DNA of 64,000 nucleotides from Alphaproteobacteria bacterium (GTDB taxonomy: Bacteria > Pseudomonadota > Alphaproteobacteria > SHVP01): NCBI GenBank assembly GCA_040216735.1, contig JAVJOO010000002.1:647118-711117 (forward strand), written 5' to 3'. Made by a program: the position numbers and the translations under genes. Below, in pieces: positions 53,267 to 61,634 of this stretch (the stretch's first letter is position 1; every line of letters starts with the position of its first letter). The notes beneath the pieces are model-generated. The model was given only the letters and a program-made list of their open reading frames with translations. It made no database searches and had not been told where the DNA came from.

Positions 53267-54970
53267 ATGGGTACCGACGCACCGATTCCCGGCATTCGCC
53301 GCCATTTCGTCACTATCGACGGCACACGGCAGGTGCATTACCGCCGTGCAGGTTCCGGGCCGCCGGTTCTGCTGCTGCACCAATCGCCTAAATCGTCGCG
53401 TGAACACATCCCGTTGATGAAGCACTTGATGGACCGGTTCACATGTATCGCGCCCGATACACCGGGCAACGGGAACTCCGACCCGCTTCCGATCGACGAT
53501 CCCGAAATGGCCGACTTCGGCGACAACATTGCGGCGTTTCTCGATGCCCTCGGGATCGACAAGGTCGCGGTGTACGGTTTCCACACCGGTGCGTCGGTCG
53601 GTTCAGCGTTCGCTGCGCGTCACCCGGGCCGGGTGCACATCGCGGTCCTCAACGGACTCGTGACGCTCAACGCCGCCGAGCGCAGCGATATCCTTGCCAA
53701 CTATCTAACACCCTTCGAGCCGCGGTGGGACGGCAGCCACCTCACATGGCTCTGGTCGCGGTTGCGCGAGCAGACCGTGTTCTTTCCCTGGTACCGTCCT
53801 TCGCTGGCAACGCGGATGGACGGACCGATGCCGGCACCGGAGGTTTTGCACGACGGGGTGATCGAATTCCTCCGGTCGGGCGACCACTACCGCGGCCCCT
53901 ATGGCGCGGCGTTCAGATTGGACGGTGCCGCGATGGCGACGGCGATGCGCAGTCCGGCCATTATTTGCGCGTCCGACTGGGATCCGACCGTCAACTATCT
54001 CGACCGTCTACCGGCGCAATTGCCCGAGGGCGTGCGGATCGAGCGCCTCGGCGACCGGCGCGGCGAGGCCGTCTATGCCTGGGTGGCCGAAGTGATGGCC
54101 CGCTACGCCAAGGGAACGTCGCCCCCGCCCCCGGCGGCGCGCGCAATTGCCGATGGCACCTGGCAGGACTTCGCTGATATCGACGGTGGCCAACTCCATG
54201 TCCGGCGCACCGACGGCCCGGGCCGTCCGTTGTTGGTGCAACACGATGCCGCCAGCGACAACCGCATTGTCCACCGCGTCACGCAGTCAATTGCCGGTAA
54301 GCGCCCAGCGCTCGCGTTCGACTTACCCGGTAACGGCGAATCGGACAATACGATCGGCGAAACCGACATAACTGTCGCGCGCTACGCCGATGTCGTGGCG
54401 CAGGCGCTCGATTCGCTCGGGCATGACTCCGTGGATTTCTATGGGATGTGGGGTGGCGGTTTGGTCGGCCTCGATTTAGCCGTGCGGAAGCCGAACCGGA
54501 TCAACCGGCTCGCGATGTCGAACGTGATGTTCTTTACCCCCGAAGACGCGAAGAACTACTACGACAACTATACCTTCCCGATCGAGATCGATTGGTTCGG
54601 CGGGCATCTGCTCAAGTGCTGGATCGCGATGCGCGATCAGGGGCTGTTCTGGCCGTGGTTCGAGCGCACCCGCGCCGGAATCATCCGCCAAGAGCCCTAT
54701 GTCGACACCGCGATGGTCCATAGCCGCGTCCTATCGATGTTGAAGGCCGGCAACATGTGGCGGCACGCCTACCGCGCGCACTTCTCCTACCCGACCGGCG
54801 AGGCCTTGGCCAAGGTCAAACAACCGACGCTGTTGGGCTCGCCGACGTGGGATCCGAACTATCCGCACGGCCAAGCGGCGCACGCCGCCTATCCGCAAAC
54901 TGCCTGGCTCGACTTGCCGCCTGACATGGGCGATTGGTCGGCCGCTTTCCTCCCGTTCTTCGACCAATGA
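53267..54970 (+). CDS. Double alpha/beta-hydrolase-fold protein, paralog 2
   Basis: A 567-residue tandem paralog of the preceding gene, colinear along its length. N-half: HQSPKSSREH, DTPGNGNSDP and the elbow GFHTGA, again with His106. C-half: QHDAASDN, FDLPGNGESDN and the elbow GMWGGG with Trp395. The replacements at the elbows are the same in both copies, so the loss of serine is conserved and not random decay. It is likely cotranscribed with paralog 1 and perhaps with the VOC gene downstream. The proteins could act as a pair; the reaction is unknown. Confidence 0.88.
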   Translation: MGTDAPIPGIRRHFVTIDGTRQVHYRRAGSGPPVLLLHQSPKSSREHIPLMKHLMDRFTCIAPDTPGNGNSDPLPIDDPEMADFGDNIAAFLDALGIDKVAVYGFHTGASVGSAFAARHPGRVHIAVLNGLVTLNAAERSDILANYLTPFEPRWDGSHLTWLWSRLREQTVFFPWYRPSLATRMDGPMPAPEVLHDGVIEFLRSGDHYRGPYGAAFRLDGAAMATAMRSPAIICASDWDPTVNYLDRLPAQLPEGVRIERLGDRRGEAVYAWVAEVMARYAKGTSPPPPAARAIADGTWQDFADIDGGQLHVRRTDGPGRPLLVQHDAASDNRIVHRVTQSIAGKRPALAFDLPGNGESDNTIGETDITVARYADVVAQALDSLGHDSVDFYGMWGGGLVGLDLAVRKPNRINRLAMSNVMFFTPEDAKNYYDNYTFPIEIDWFGGHLLKCWIAMRDQGLFWPWFERTRAGIIRQEPYVDTAMVHSRVLSMLKAGNMWRHAYRAHFSYPTGEALAKVKQPTLLGSPTWDPNYPHGQAAHAAYPQTAWLDLPPDMGDWSAAFLPFFDQ

Positions 54971-55093
54971 TCTAGCGCCGATGGCGCCGCGGTACTCACG
55001 CAAAGGTTGCATCGCTGGGCGCATTCGATCCAAAGTAGCGGTGCGGGTCGGGCAACCGTCCGCGTCTGTGCGGAATCAATTTCGGATCGAAAT

Positions 55094-56056
55094 ATGGTGA
55101 CACCTGGTGCGGGTGGCAGTCCTCTAAGTATTGCCGTGATCGGCGTCGAGAACATGGCCGAATCCCTCGGTTTTTACCGAGGAATCGTCGGCATGGACGT
55201 GATCGGCGAAGCGACGCTCCGGGACCTGCGCTTCGCCGGACATTGGCGTATGCCGCCCGAATCGCGGACCCACGCGGTTCTCCTCGAAGCCCGCGGCCTT
55301 CCGGTGGGCCGGATCATGCTGTTGAGTTTCGTCGATCCCCGGCGCGAGCGGATACGCGCACGGCGCGAGCGCCGCATGATCGGCCTGATGAACCTCAATT
55401 TTTACGTAGCGGATATCAAAGCGGCCTACCGCGACCTGTCGGCCAAGGGGTACGAGTTCTGGTGGCCGCCTAAACAGCACCGGTTGAGCGCTGGGGTCGG
55501 CGAAGAAACCGGCGCGCTTCTGGAGGGACCGGACGGCGTGATCGTGAATCTGATTCAGCTCGACACGACCGACGAAACCAAACGGATCGGCGCAATGCGC
55601 AAATTTTTTCTCGAAGAGGGGGCGACGCGAACCGGTTTCTCGCCGGTGGTGACCTCCGCGCACGGCGTGCGCGAGCGCGCCCGCGCGATCCCGATCTACC
55701 GGGACCTGCTGGGGCTCGACGTTGTGATCGACGAGCCGCTCGGCCCCCATGACGAGCGCACCCACTGGACGTTTCTCCAAGGCAATCATCACTATGGAAA
55801 GATTGCCCTCGGTCAGGCTCTCAATTACGAGTCCGATGATCTGACGCCCTTCGCGGTGGCGCCGAATATCGGTTATCTCGCCCAGGCGTTCGAGGTGGTG
55901 GATATGGACGGTGCCCTGTCCTTTTGCCGCGACGCCGGTGCCGAAATTTATTCGCCGCCGGACGAAATCGATTTGCCGGGCTTGGGCCGCACCATGTCGA
56001 TGTTGGTGCGCAACCCCGGCTCCGGTGCGCTAATGCAATTCCTCAAACCGGCGTAA
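55094..56056 (+). CDS. Two-domain VOC (glyoxalase/dioxygenase) family protein
   Basis: A protein of about 320 residues with two vicinal-oxygen-chelate modules. The first begins LSIAVIGVENMAESLGFYRGIVGMDVIGE; the second has ARAIPIYRDLLGLDVVID, each a typical beta-alpha-beta start. Such proteins bind a divalent metal and act as extradiol dioxygenases, lyases or glyoxalases. The first module seems to lack the usual His near its start, so metal binding may be in one module only. The frame begins at 55007, but ATG 55094 gives a family-like N-terminus. It follows the double-hydrolase genes by about 120 bases. Confidence 0.85.
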   Translation: MVTPGAGGSPLSIAVIGVENMAESLGFYRGIVGMDVIGEATLRDLRFAGHWRMPPESRTHAVLLEARGLPVGRIMLLSFVDPRRERIRARRERRMIGLMNLNFYVADIKAAYRDLSAKGYEFWWPPKQHRLSAGVGEETGALLEGPDGVIVNLIQLDTTDETKRIGAMRKFFLEEGATRTGFSPVVTSAHGVRERARAIPIYRDLLGLDVVIDEPLGPHDERTHWTFLQGNHHYGKIALGQALNYESDDLTPFAVAPNIGYLAQAFEVVDMDGALSFCRDAGAEIYSPPDEIDLPGLGRTMSMLVRNPGSGALMQFLKPA

Positions 56057-56067
56057 CCGCCGTCGGT

Positions 56068-56697
56068 TCACAGCGCCGGACGGCGCACCCCATGCCCGGG
56101 CACGGGTACCGGGCCCAGCGCCGCACAGCCCGCCGTCCAACGCGCCGCGACTGCACCAAGATAATGGCCAAATAAGCGGGCGGTTTCGCGGTCGGCGTCC
56201 GGCGGTGTGCGACCGGGCGGTTCATCAATGTTCGCCTGGGTCATCAGGCCGAGATAGCCCGCGAGGCGATTGAGGTCGTTTTCGCTGCCGGCGGACGAAT
56301 AGTGCCCGCCGAGCAGGTGGAGGGGGACCCAGGTCATCCCCATTTGTGCGGCGAAGATGACGAGGCGCTGCAAGGTGTGCAGCTTGTCGCCGCTCCGCCC
56401 GGCCGACGACGTGAAGCCTGCCGCCAACTTGCCCGTCCACATACGGTCCAGCCACACTGGCCCGGAGGTCTTTTCGATGAACGTCTGCATTTCCGTCGAG
56501 ACCCCGCCGATATGGGTGGGCGTCCCGAAGACGATAAGGTCGGAGGCATGGAGCCGGTCCCACGCGTCATCGACATCGAGGACCGACACGGCACGAACAT
56601 CGCTCGACGGCACGCTACCGAGCCCTTCGGAGATACAGTCCGCCACGACCCGGGTATGGCCGTCGGTCGAATGAAAAAGGATCGTCGTGACGGCCAT
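56068..56697 (-). CDS. Flavodoxin-fold NAD(P)H:quinone oxidoreductase-like protein (WrbA/FMN reductase type)
   Basis: A protein of about 209 residues. FMN phosphate loop FHSTDGHTRVVAD lies at the N-terminus, followed by FGTPTHIGGVSTEMQTFIEKT (isoalloxazine loop) and KLAAGFTSSAGRSGDKLHTLQ, the standard WrbA/flavodoxin_2 motifs. ATG 56697 gives the normal N-terminus. The gene converges with the VOC gene. It likely reduces quinones or other small molecules; substrate not defined. Confidence 0.88.
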   Translation of the reverse strand: MAVTTILFHSTDGHTRVVADCISEGLGSVPSSDVRAVSVLDVDDAWDRLHASDLIVFGTPTHIGGVSTEMQTFIEKTSGPVWLDRMWTGKLAAGFTSSAGRSGDKLHTLQRLVIFAAQMGMTWVPLHLLGGHYSSAGSENDLNRLAGYLGLMTQANIDEPPGRTPPDADRETARLFGHYLGAVAARWTAGCAALGPVPVPGHGVRRPAL

Positions 56698-56755
56698 TAT
56701 TGTGACGCGCCGCCGGGCCAATCGCGCCCGGCGGACACGTACCCTACTTGATCGC

Positions 56756-58432
56756 CTACGGCGCTTTCTTCAACTCGAACCAGCGCAGCTGGTTGTCGGG
56801 GTGATAGGTCACACCGGAAATGGTGTCCCGGGTGGCAACGAACGATTTGTATTCGACGACCGGCGCCCAGGCGACATCGGCCATGACCTGCTCCTGCGCC
56901 TCGGCCAAGGCCTCGTTCCGTTTGGTATCGTCGGACTCGTTGAAAATTCGCCCGTAATAAAGGCCGTCCACGGCTTCGCTGGAATAGTTGATGATGTTGT
57001 TGATGCCGCCCTTGTCCGGCGAGACGAAGAAGAGTTGCAACGCGTATCCGGCGTCCACGCCAAACGGGGTGATGCTGTCGATCAGGGTGAACTGCAGGTC
57101 CTTCTTGACGAGCTGACGGTCGACGTACTGGGACTCAGGAATCGGGTTGAGCTGAATATTCAACCCGATCTGCCGCAGCGACGACTGAATGGCGGTCCCG
57201 ATCGGCTGCAACCAGGCATCGCGTTCCTGCGGGTAGGTCAGCAAGAACGATTCGGCTGGAAACGCGTCGAGTCCCTTGCCGTCGGCAAATCCCGCTTCGC
57301 TCAACAATTGCTTGGCGCGGGTGAGGTCGAACGAATACTGGGTCGTGGTCTTCGCGTAACCGGGATAGGTCGTCGGCACGATGCTTTCCCACCGGCGGGC
57401 CTCACCGAAGAACGCATTGCGCACGACATCCTCGTAGGGAATGGCGTGGGCGATTACTTGACGCAGTTTGGGATTGTCCCACGGCGCCGCTTTGAAGTTC
57501 ATGGCGACGGCGATATTGCGGTTGCCCCAGGCGCCGGGAATTTTGACGCCGGGTACCGACTTCAGGTTGGTGTATTCCTTCGGGGTCAGGAGCTCGGCGA
57601 CATCGGCTTGCCCGCTTCGAATCACGATCGTGCGGGTCGAACTTTGCGGCGTGCGCCGCAGAATAATGCGCTCGATGTCCGCTTTACCCCGGTAGTAGTC
57701 GGGGTTGGCGGTGGCCGTGAGTTCCTCGCCCTTCTTCCAACTTTCCAGGCAATAGGCGCCGAAACCCGGCGCGTTTACCTCGTTGTTATACTTATGCGAC
57801 CAGGGATCGTCGGCGGTCGCATTGGCCTCCATGATCTCTTTGTCGAGCATCTGGATGCCGAAGATCGTCAGGACCGGCAGCATCAGTTTGTTTGGCGCGC
57901 TTTGTTTGATTTTTACGGTGTAGTCGTCGACCTTGGTTACTTCGTCGCCGAGCTTTTTAGCTTCGGCGTCGCCGAACACCGCCGGCGTGAATCCCGCAAT
58001 CGATGCAACGTTCGACAAAAACCAGCCGATCGGTGCGCTGCCGCTGACCGACTTCGCGCGGGCAAACGTATAGAGGACATCGTCGGCAGTGAATTCGGCG
58101 CCGCTGCACCCTTTAACGCCGCGCCGTAGATTGAAGGTCCAGGTCAGCGACGGTGCGTCGTAGGACCATGACTCGGCTAGGCGCCCTTCAAATTTCTGGA
58201 AATCAAGGATTCGAACGCCCTCGTCGTTGGTTTCCTTGAACGGATAGTAGACCAGCGGCTCCAGCAGATTGGCGAGCCCGGTTTGCGTTGCCGGGGATGC
58301 CGCCGTCGGACCGTCATAGTCCAGGCCCGGCGGGATATCGGCGGTGAGAATAAGGGCCTGTTTCGCCGTTGCGGTAAACGCGATCGACATCGACAAAACG
58401 ATTCCCGTAAAAAGCGCGCGCGTCACGTTCAT
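56756..58432 (-). CDS. Family-5 solute-binding protein, orphan
   Basis: A 558-residue periplasmic peptide-type binding protein (SBP_bac_5). A Sec signal at the N-terminus ends near FTATAKQA. Core motifs include FNLRRGVKGCSGAEFTADDV near residue 105 and VIAHAIPYEDVVRNAFFG in the middle. No permease or ATPase gene is adjacent; the only transporter of this class here is at 2746-8755, about 48 kb away, which has its own binding protein. GGGGAGG lies six bases before ATG 58432. Confidence 0.92.
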   Translation of the reverse strand: MNVTRALFTGIVLSMSIAFTATAKQALILTADIPPGLDYDGPTAASPATQTGLANLLEPLVYYPFKETNDEGVRILDFQKFEGRLAESWSYDAPSLTWTFNLRRGVKGCSGAEFTADDVLYTFARAKSVSGSAPIGWFLSNVASIAGFTPAVFGDAEAKKLGDEVTKVDDYTVKIKQSAPNKLMLPVLTIFGIQMLDKEIMEANATADDPWSHKYNNEVNAPGFGAYCLESWKKGEELTATANPDYYRGKADIERIILRRTPQSSTRTIVIRSGQADVAELLTPKEYTNLKSVPGVKIPGAWGNRNIAVAMNFKAAPWDNPKLRQVIAHAIPYEDVVRNAFFGEARRWESIVPTTYPGYAKTTTQYSFDLTRAKQLLSEAGFADGKGLDAFPAESFLLTYPQERDAWLQPIGTAIQSSLRQIGLNIQLNPIPESQYVDRQLVKKDLQFTLIDSITPFGVDAGYALQLFFVSPDKGGINNIINYSSEAVDGLYYGRIFNESDDTKRNEALAEAQEQVMADVAWAPVVEYKSFVATRDTISGVTYHPDNQLRWFELKKAP

Positions 58433-58518
58433 GGTGTCCTCCCCGATGCGCCCATGCTGGCGCTGAGGTTACAGTGGCGTCACGCTGACCCTAGGTCAAG
58501 AAAAGTCCGGACAAACAA

Positions 58519-58544
58519 AAAAGGGCGCCGCGGGGCGCCCTTTT
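58519..58544 (-). terminator. Rho-independent terminator of gdhA
   Basis: A perfect 11-bp stem AAAAGGGCGCC (58519-58529) / GGCGCCCTTTT (58534-58544) around a four-base loop. On the minus strand it is followed by a T-rich tail (T6 then GTTTG), and it lies 18 bases after the gdhA stop. Confidence 0.85.
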
Positions 58545-58562
58545 CCGGGACCGAAGCGGCGA

Positions 58563-59921
58563 TCAAACCACGCCGTAGGCCAGCATTGCATCGGCGACTT
58601 TGGTGAAGCCCGCGATGTTCGCACCTTTCACGTAGTCGATGTATTTGGGATCGTCGGTGTCGCCATAGCGAACGCACTTCTCGTGGATGTTTTGCATGAT
58701 CGTGCGGAGTTGCTTTTGCAGATCGTCCGCGCCCCACGACATGCGTTGCTGGTTCTGGGTGATTTCCAACCCGGACACCGCGACGCCACCGGCATTGGCG
58801 GCCTTGGACGGCCCAAACAACACCTTCGCGGCGAGGAAGGCGTGAATGCCCTCTTGATCGGTGGGCATGTTGGCACCCTCGGAAACGGCAATGACGCCGT
58901 TCTTGATCATCGTTTTGGCTTCATCCGTGCTGACTTCGTTTTGGGTCGCGCAGGGTAACGCCAAGTCGGCCTTGACAATCCACGGCCGTTTACCGGCGTG
59001 GAACGTCGCGCCCTTGAACTCCTTCACATAGTCTTCGATCCGCCCGCGGCGGTGCGTCTTGTGTTCCTTAACCCAATCGATTTTTTCCTGCGTCAGTCCC
59101 GCGGGGTCGTGGATGAAGCCGCCAGAATCCGACAGGGTAAGAGGGGTGCCGCCGCGGTGGAGAATCTTCTCGGCCGCATGGGTGGCGACGTTGCCCGAAC
59201 CGGAAATGATCGCGGTCCGGCCTTCGATCGCACTCCCTGCTTTGTTGAGCATGTCCTCGAGGAAATACACGGTGCCGTAACCGGTCGCCTCGGTCCGCAC
59301 TAGGCTGCCGCCATACTCCAGGCCCTTACCGGTGAGGACGCCGGTGTACTGATTGGTAATGCGTTTGTACTGGCCGAACATGAAGCCGATTTCGCGGCCG
59401 CCCACGCCGATGTCGCCTGCCGGGATATCGACGTCCGCGCCGACATGACGGTACAGCTCGGTCATGAAGGACTGGCAAAAACGCATGATCTCGTGCACCG
59501 ATTTGCCCTTGGGGTTGAAGTCGGAGCCGCCCTTGCCGCCGCCCATCGGTAGGCCGGTGAGGCTGTTCTTGAACGTTTGCTCAAAGGCGAGAAATTTCAG
59601 AATGCTTTGGTTGACGCTCGGATGGAACCGGATGCCGCCCTTGTAGGGCCCGATCGCGTTATTGTTCTGCACCCGGTAGCCGCGCTGAACGCGGATGTTG
59701 CCTTTGTCGTCTTCCCAGCAGACCCGGAAGCTGACCACCCGATCGGGCTCGGCGATGCGACGCAGAATTTGATACTCGTGGTACTTCTCTTTGTCTTTGA
59801 TGTAATCAAAGACGTACTGCGCGACCTCATAGACCGCTTGGTGAAACTCGGTTTCGCCGGGATTGCGTCGCTTCACGCCGTCCATGAATTGATTGACATC
59901 GACGTGGTCTGATACGGCCAT
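58563..59921 (-). CDS. gdhA: Glutamate dehydrogenase
   Basis: A 452-residue enzyme that interconverts 2-oxoglutarate plus ammonia and glutamate. The substrate-binding lysine is in PMGGGKGGSDF, followed by VGGREIGFMFGQYKR and the Rossmann motif SGSGNVATHAAEK. Length and motifs match the hexameric class I NADP-type enzymes; the exact coenzyme was not proven from sequence. The start ATG 59921 gives the normal N-terminus. A strong terminator follows. Confidence 0.96.
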   Translation of the reverse strand: MAVSDHVDVNQFMDGVKRRNPGETEFHQAVYEVAQYVFDYIKDKEKYHEYQILRRIAEPDRVVSFRVCWEDDKGNIRVQRGYRVQNNNAIGPYKGGIRFHPSVNQSILKFLAFEQTFKNSLTGLPMGGGKGGSDFNPKGKSVHEIMRFCQSFMTELYRHVGADVDIPAGDIGVGGREIGFMFGQYKRITNQYTGVLTGKGLEYGGSLVRTEATGYGTVYFLEDMLNKAGSAIEGRTAIISGSGNVATHAAEKILHRGGTPLTLSDSGGFIHDPAGLTQEKIDWVKEHKTHRRGRIEDYVKEFKGATFHAGKRPWIVKADLALPCATQNEVSTDEAKTMIKNGVIAVSEGANMPTDQEGIHAFLAAKVLFGPSKAANAGGVAVSGLEITQNQQRMSWGADDLQKQLRTIMQNIHEKCVRYGDTDDPKYIDYVKGANIAGFTKVADAMLAYGVV

Positions 59922-59951
59922 TTGGGTACTCCCGGCTCTCTGTTTTCAAAG

Positions 59952-59965
59952 GCGGCTTTCGCCGC
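59952..59965 (-). terminator. Candidate terminator of purH
   Basis: GCGGC (59952-59956) pairs with GCCGC (59961-59965) around a TTTC loop; on the minus strand this is a GAAA tetraloop followed by CTTTGAAAAC. It lies about 50 bases after the purH stop. The stem is short and the T-run poor, so confidence is modest. Confidence 0.35.
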
Positions 59966-60018
59966 AAAGTGGGCGCCATGATACAGGAGCGGCCCGCAAG
60001 GTCGCGGGGAATCTTGCC

Positions 60019-61611
60019 TTAATGGCGGAAGTGGCGCCGCCCCGTCACGATCATGGCTAGGCCGGCCGCGTCGGCGGCGGCGATTACCTCGTCGTCGCGC
60101 ATCGAGCCGCCCGGTTGAATGACCGCGGTGGCACCCGCCTCTGCCGCCGCCAACAGGCCGTCGGCAAAGGGAAAAAACGCGTCGGACGCGACCACCGAAC
60201 CCTTGACTAGCGGGTCGGAAAGGCCGGCCGCCGTTGCCGCGTCCTCGGATTTTCGTGCGGCGATTCGGGCCGAGTCGATTCGGCTCATCTGGCCCGCGCC
60301 GATGCCCACCGTTGCCAAGTCGCGCACGTAAACGATGGCGTTGGATTTGACATGTTTGGCGACCGAAAAAGCAAACAACAGGTCGGCCGTCTCGCGATCG
60401 CTCGGCTGACGTTTGGTCACGACCTTTAGGTCGGAGTCGCTCAAGACGCCCGAATCGCGGTCCTGCAGCAAGTAGCCGCCCGCGACGCTGCGGATCGTCA
60501 TGCCCGGTGCGCGCGGGTCCGGCAACCCGTCGGTCAGCAGGAGGCGCAGGTTCTTCTTCTTGGCGAAGATCGCCTTGGCCGCATCGTCGGCGCTGGGTGC
60601 GATCACGACTTCGGTGAAAATCTCCGTGATGCGTTTGGCGGTTGCCTCGTCGATTGGGCCGCCGAGGGCGACGATGCCGCCGAAGGCGCTGACGGGATCG
60701 CATCGCAAAGCTTTTTCGTAGGCGTCGATCAAGTTTTCACCGAGTGCGGCCCCGCACGGGTTAGCGTGTTTGATGATGGCGACCGCCGGACGCCGGCCAC
60801 GGTCGCTGAGTTCGGCCACCAGTTCGACCGCCGCGTCGGTATCGTTAATGTTGTTGTAGCTTAACTCCTTGCCCTGGACTTGATGCGCGGTCGCGACGCC
60901 CGCGCGGCCCGATCCGTCGTGATAGAACGCGGCGTTCTGATGGGGATTCTCGCCGTAGCGCAAGCCCTGGGCCAACCGGGCGCCGAGGATCAGGCGATCC
61001 GGGAACTGTTCTTTGCGTTCGGCCGCGAACCATGCGGCGATCGCCGCGTCGTAGGACGCTGTCCGCGCAAAAGCCTTCGCCGCGAGCCGTCCCCGCGTTT
61101 CCTTGCCGACGACATTGGCGTTTCGCCGCATTTCCTCCATGACGACGCCATAGTCCGCGGGGTCGGTAACCACCGCGACATAGGCGTGGTTCTTCGCGGC
61201 TGACCGAATCATCGCGGGCCCGCCGATATCGATGTTCTCAATCGTGGTATCGAAGTCGGCGCCCGCCGCGACCGTCTCTTCGAAAGGGTAGAGGTTGATC
61301 GCGACGAGATCGATCCCGGCGATGTCGTGATCCGCCATAGCTTTGGCATGCGCGGCATCGTCGCGCACAGCCAACAGACCGCCGTGGATTTTGGGGTGCA
61401 ACGTCTTCACCCGGCCGTCCATGATCTCCGGAAAACCGGTGTGGCGGGATACTTCGGTAACGGCGACACCCGCATCGGCAATGGCCTTGGCCGATCCGCC
61501 AGTCGATAGAATCTCGATACCTTGGTCGGCAAGGAACCGGGCGAAGTCGACCAAGCCTGTCTTATCGGAGACCGACAACAGGGCGCGTTTTACGGGCTGG
61601 GGAGTACTCAT
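60019..61611 (-). CDS. purH: Bifunctional AICAR transformylase/IMP cyclohydrolase
   Basis: A 530-residue enzyme catalysing the last two steps of purine (IMP) synthesis. The N-terminal cyclohydrolase part opens with [19 protein letters not shown] and has STGGSAKA and [13 protein letters not shown]. The transformylase part has [12 protein letters not shown], the KHANPCGAA motif with catalytic Lys/His, and AFGGIVAL. The C-terminal AFFPFADGL is also conserved. The length is usual for the family. AAGGAGAG precedes ATG 61611. Confidence 0.97.
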   Translation of the reverse strand: MSTPQPVKRALLSVSDKTGLVDFARFLADQGIEILSTGGSAKAIADAGVAVTEVSRHTGFPEIMDGRVKTLHPKIHGGLLAVRDDAAHAKAMADHDIAGIDLVAINLYPFEETVAAGADFDTTIENIDIGGPAMIRSAAKNHAYVAVVTDPADYGVVMEEMRRNANVVGKETRGRLAAKAFARTASYDAAIAAWFAAERKEQFPDRLILGARLAQGLRYGENPHQNAAFYHDGSGRAGVATAHQVQGKELSYNNINDTDAAVELVAELSDRGRRPAVAIIKHANPCGAALGENLIDAYEKALRCDPVSAFGGIVALGGPIDEATAKRITEIFTEVVIAPSADDAAKAIFAKKKNLRLLLTDGLPDPRAPGMTIRSVAGGYLLQDRDSGVLSDSDLKVVTKRQPSDRETADLLFAFSVAKHVKSNAIVYVRDLATVGIGAGQMSRIDSARIAARKSEDAATAAGLSDPLVKGSVVASDAFFPFADGLLAAAEAGATAVIQPGGSMRDDEVIAAADAAGLAMIVTGRRHFRH

Positions 61612-61634
61612 GCGGTCGGGCTCTCCTTAGAAGT

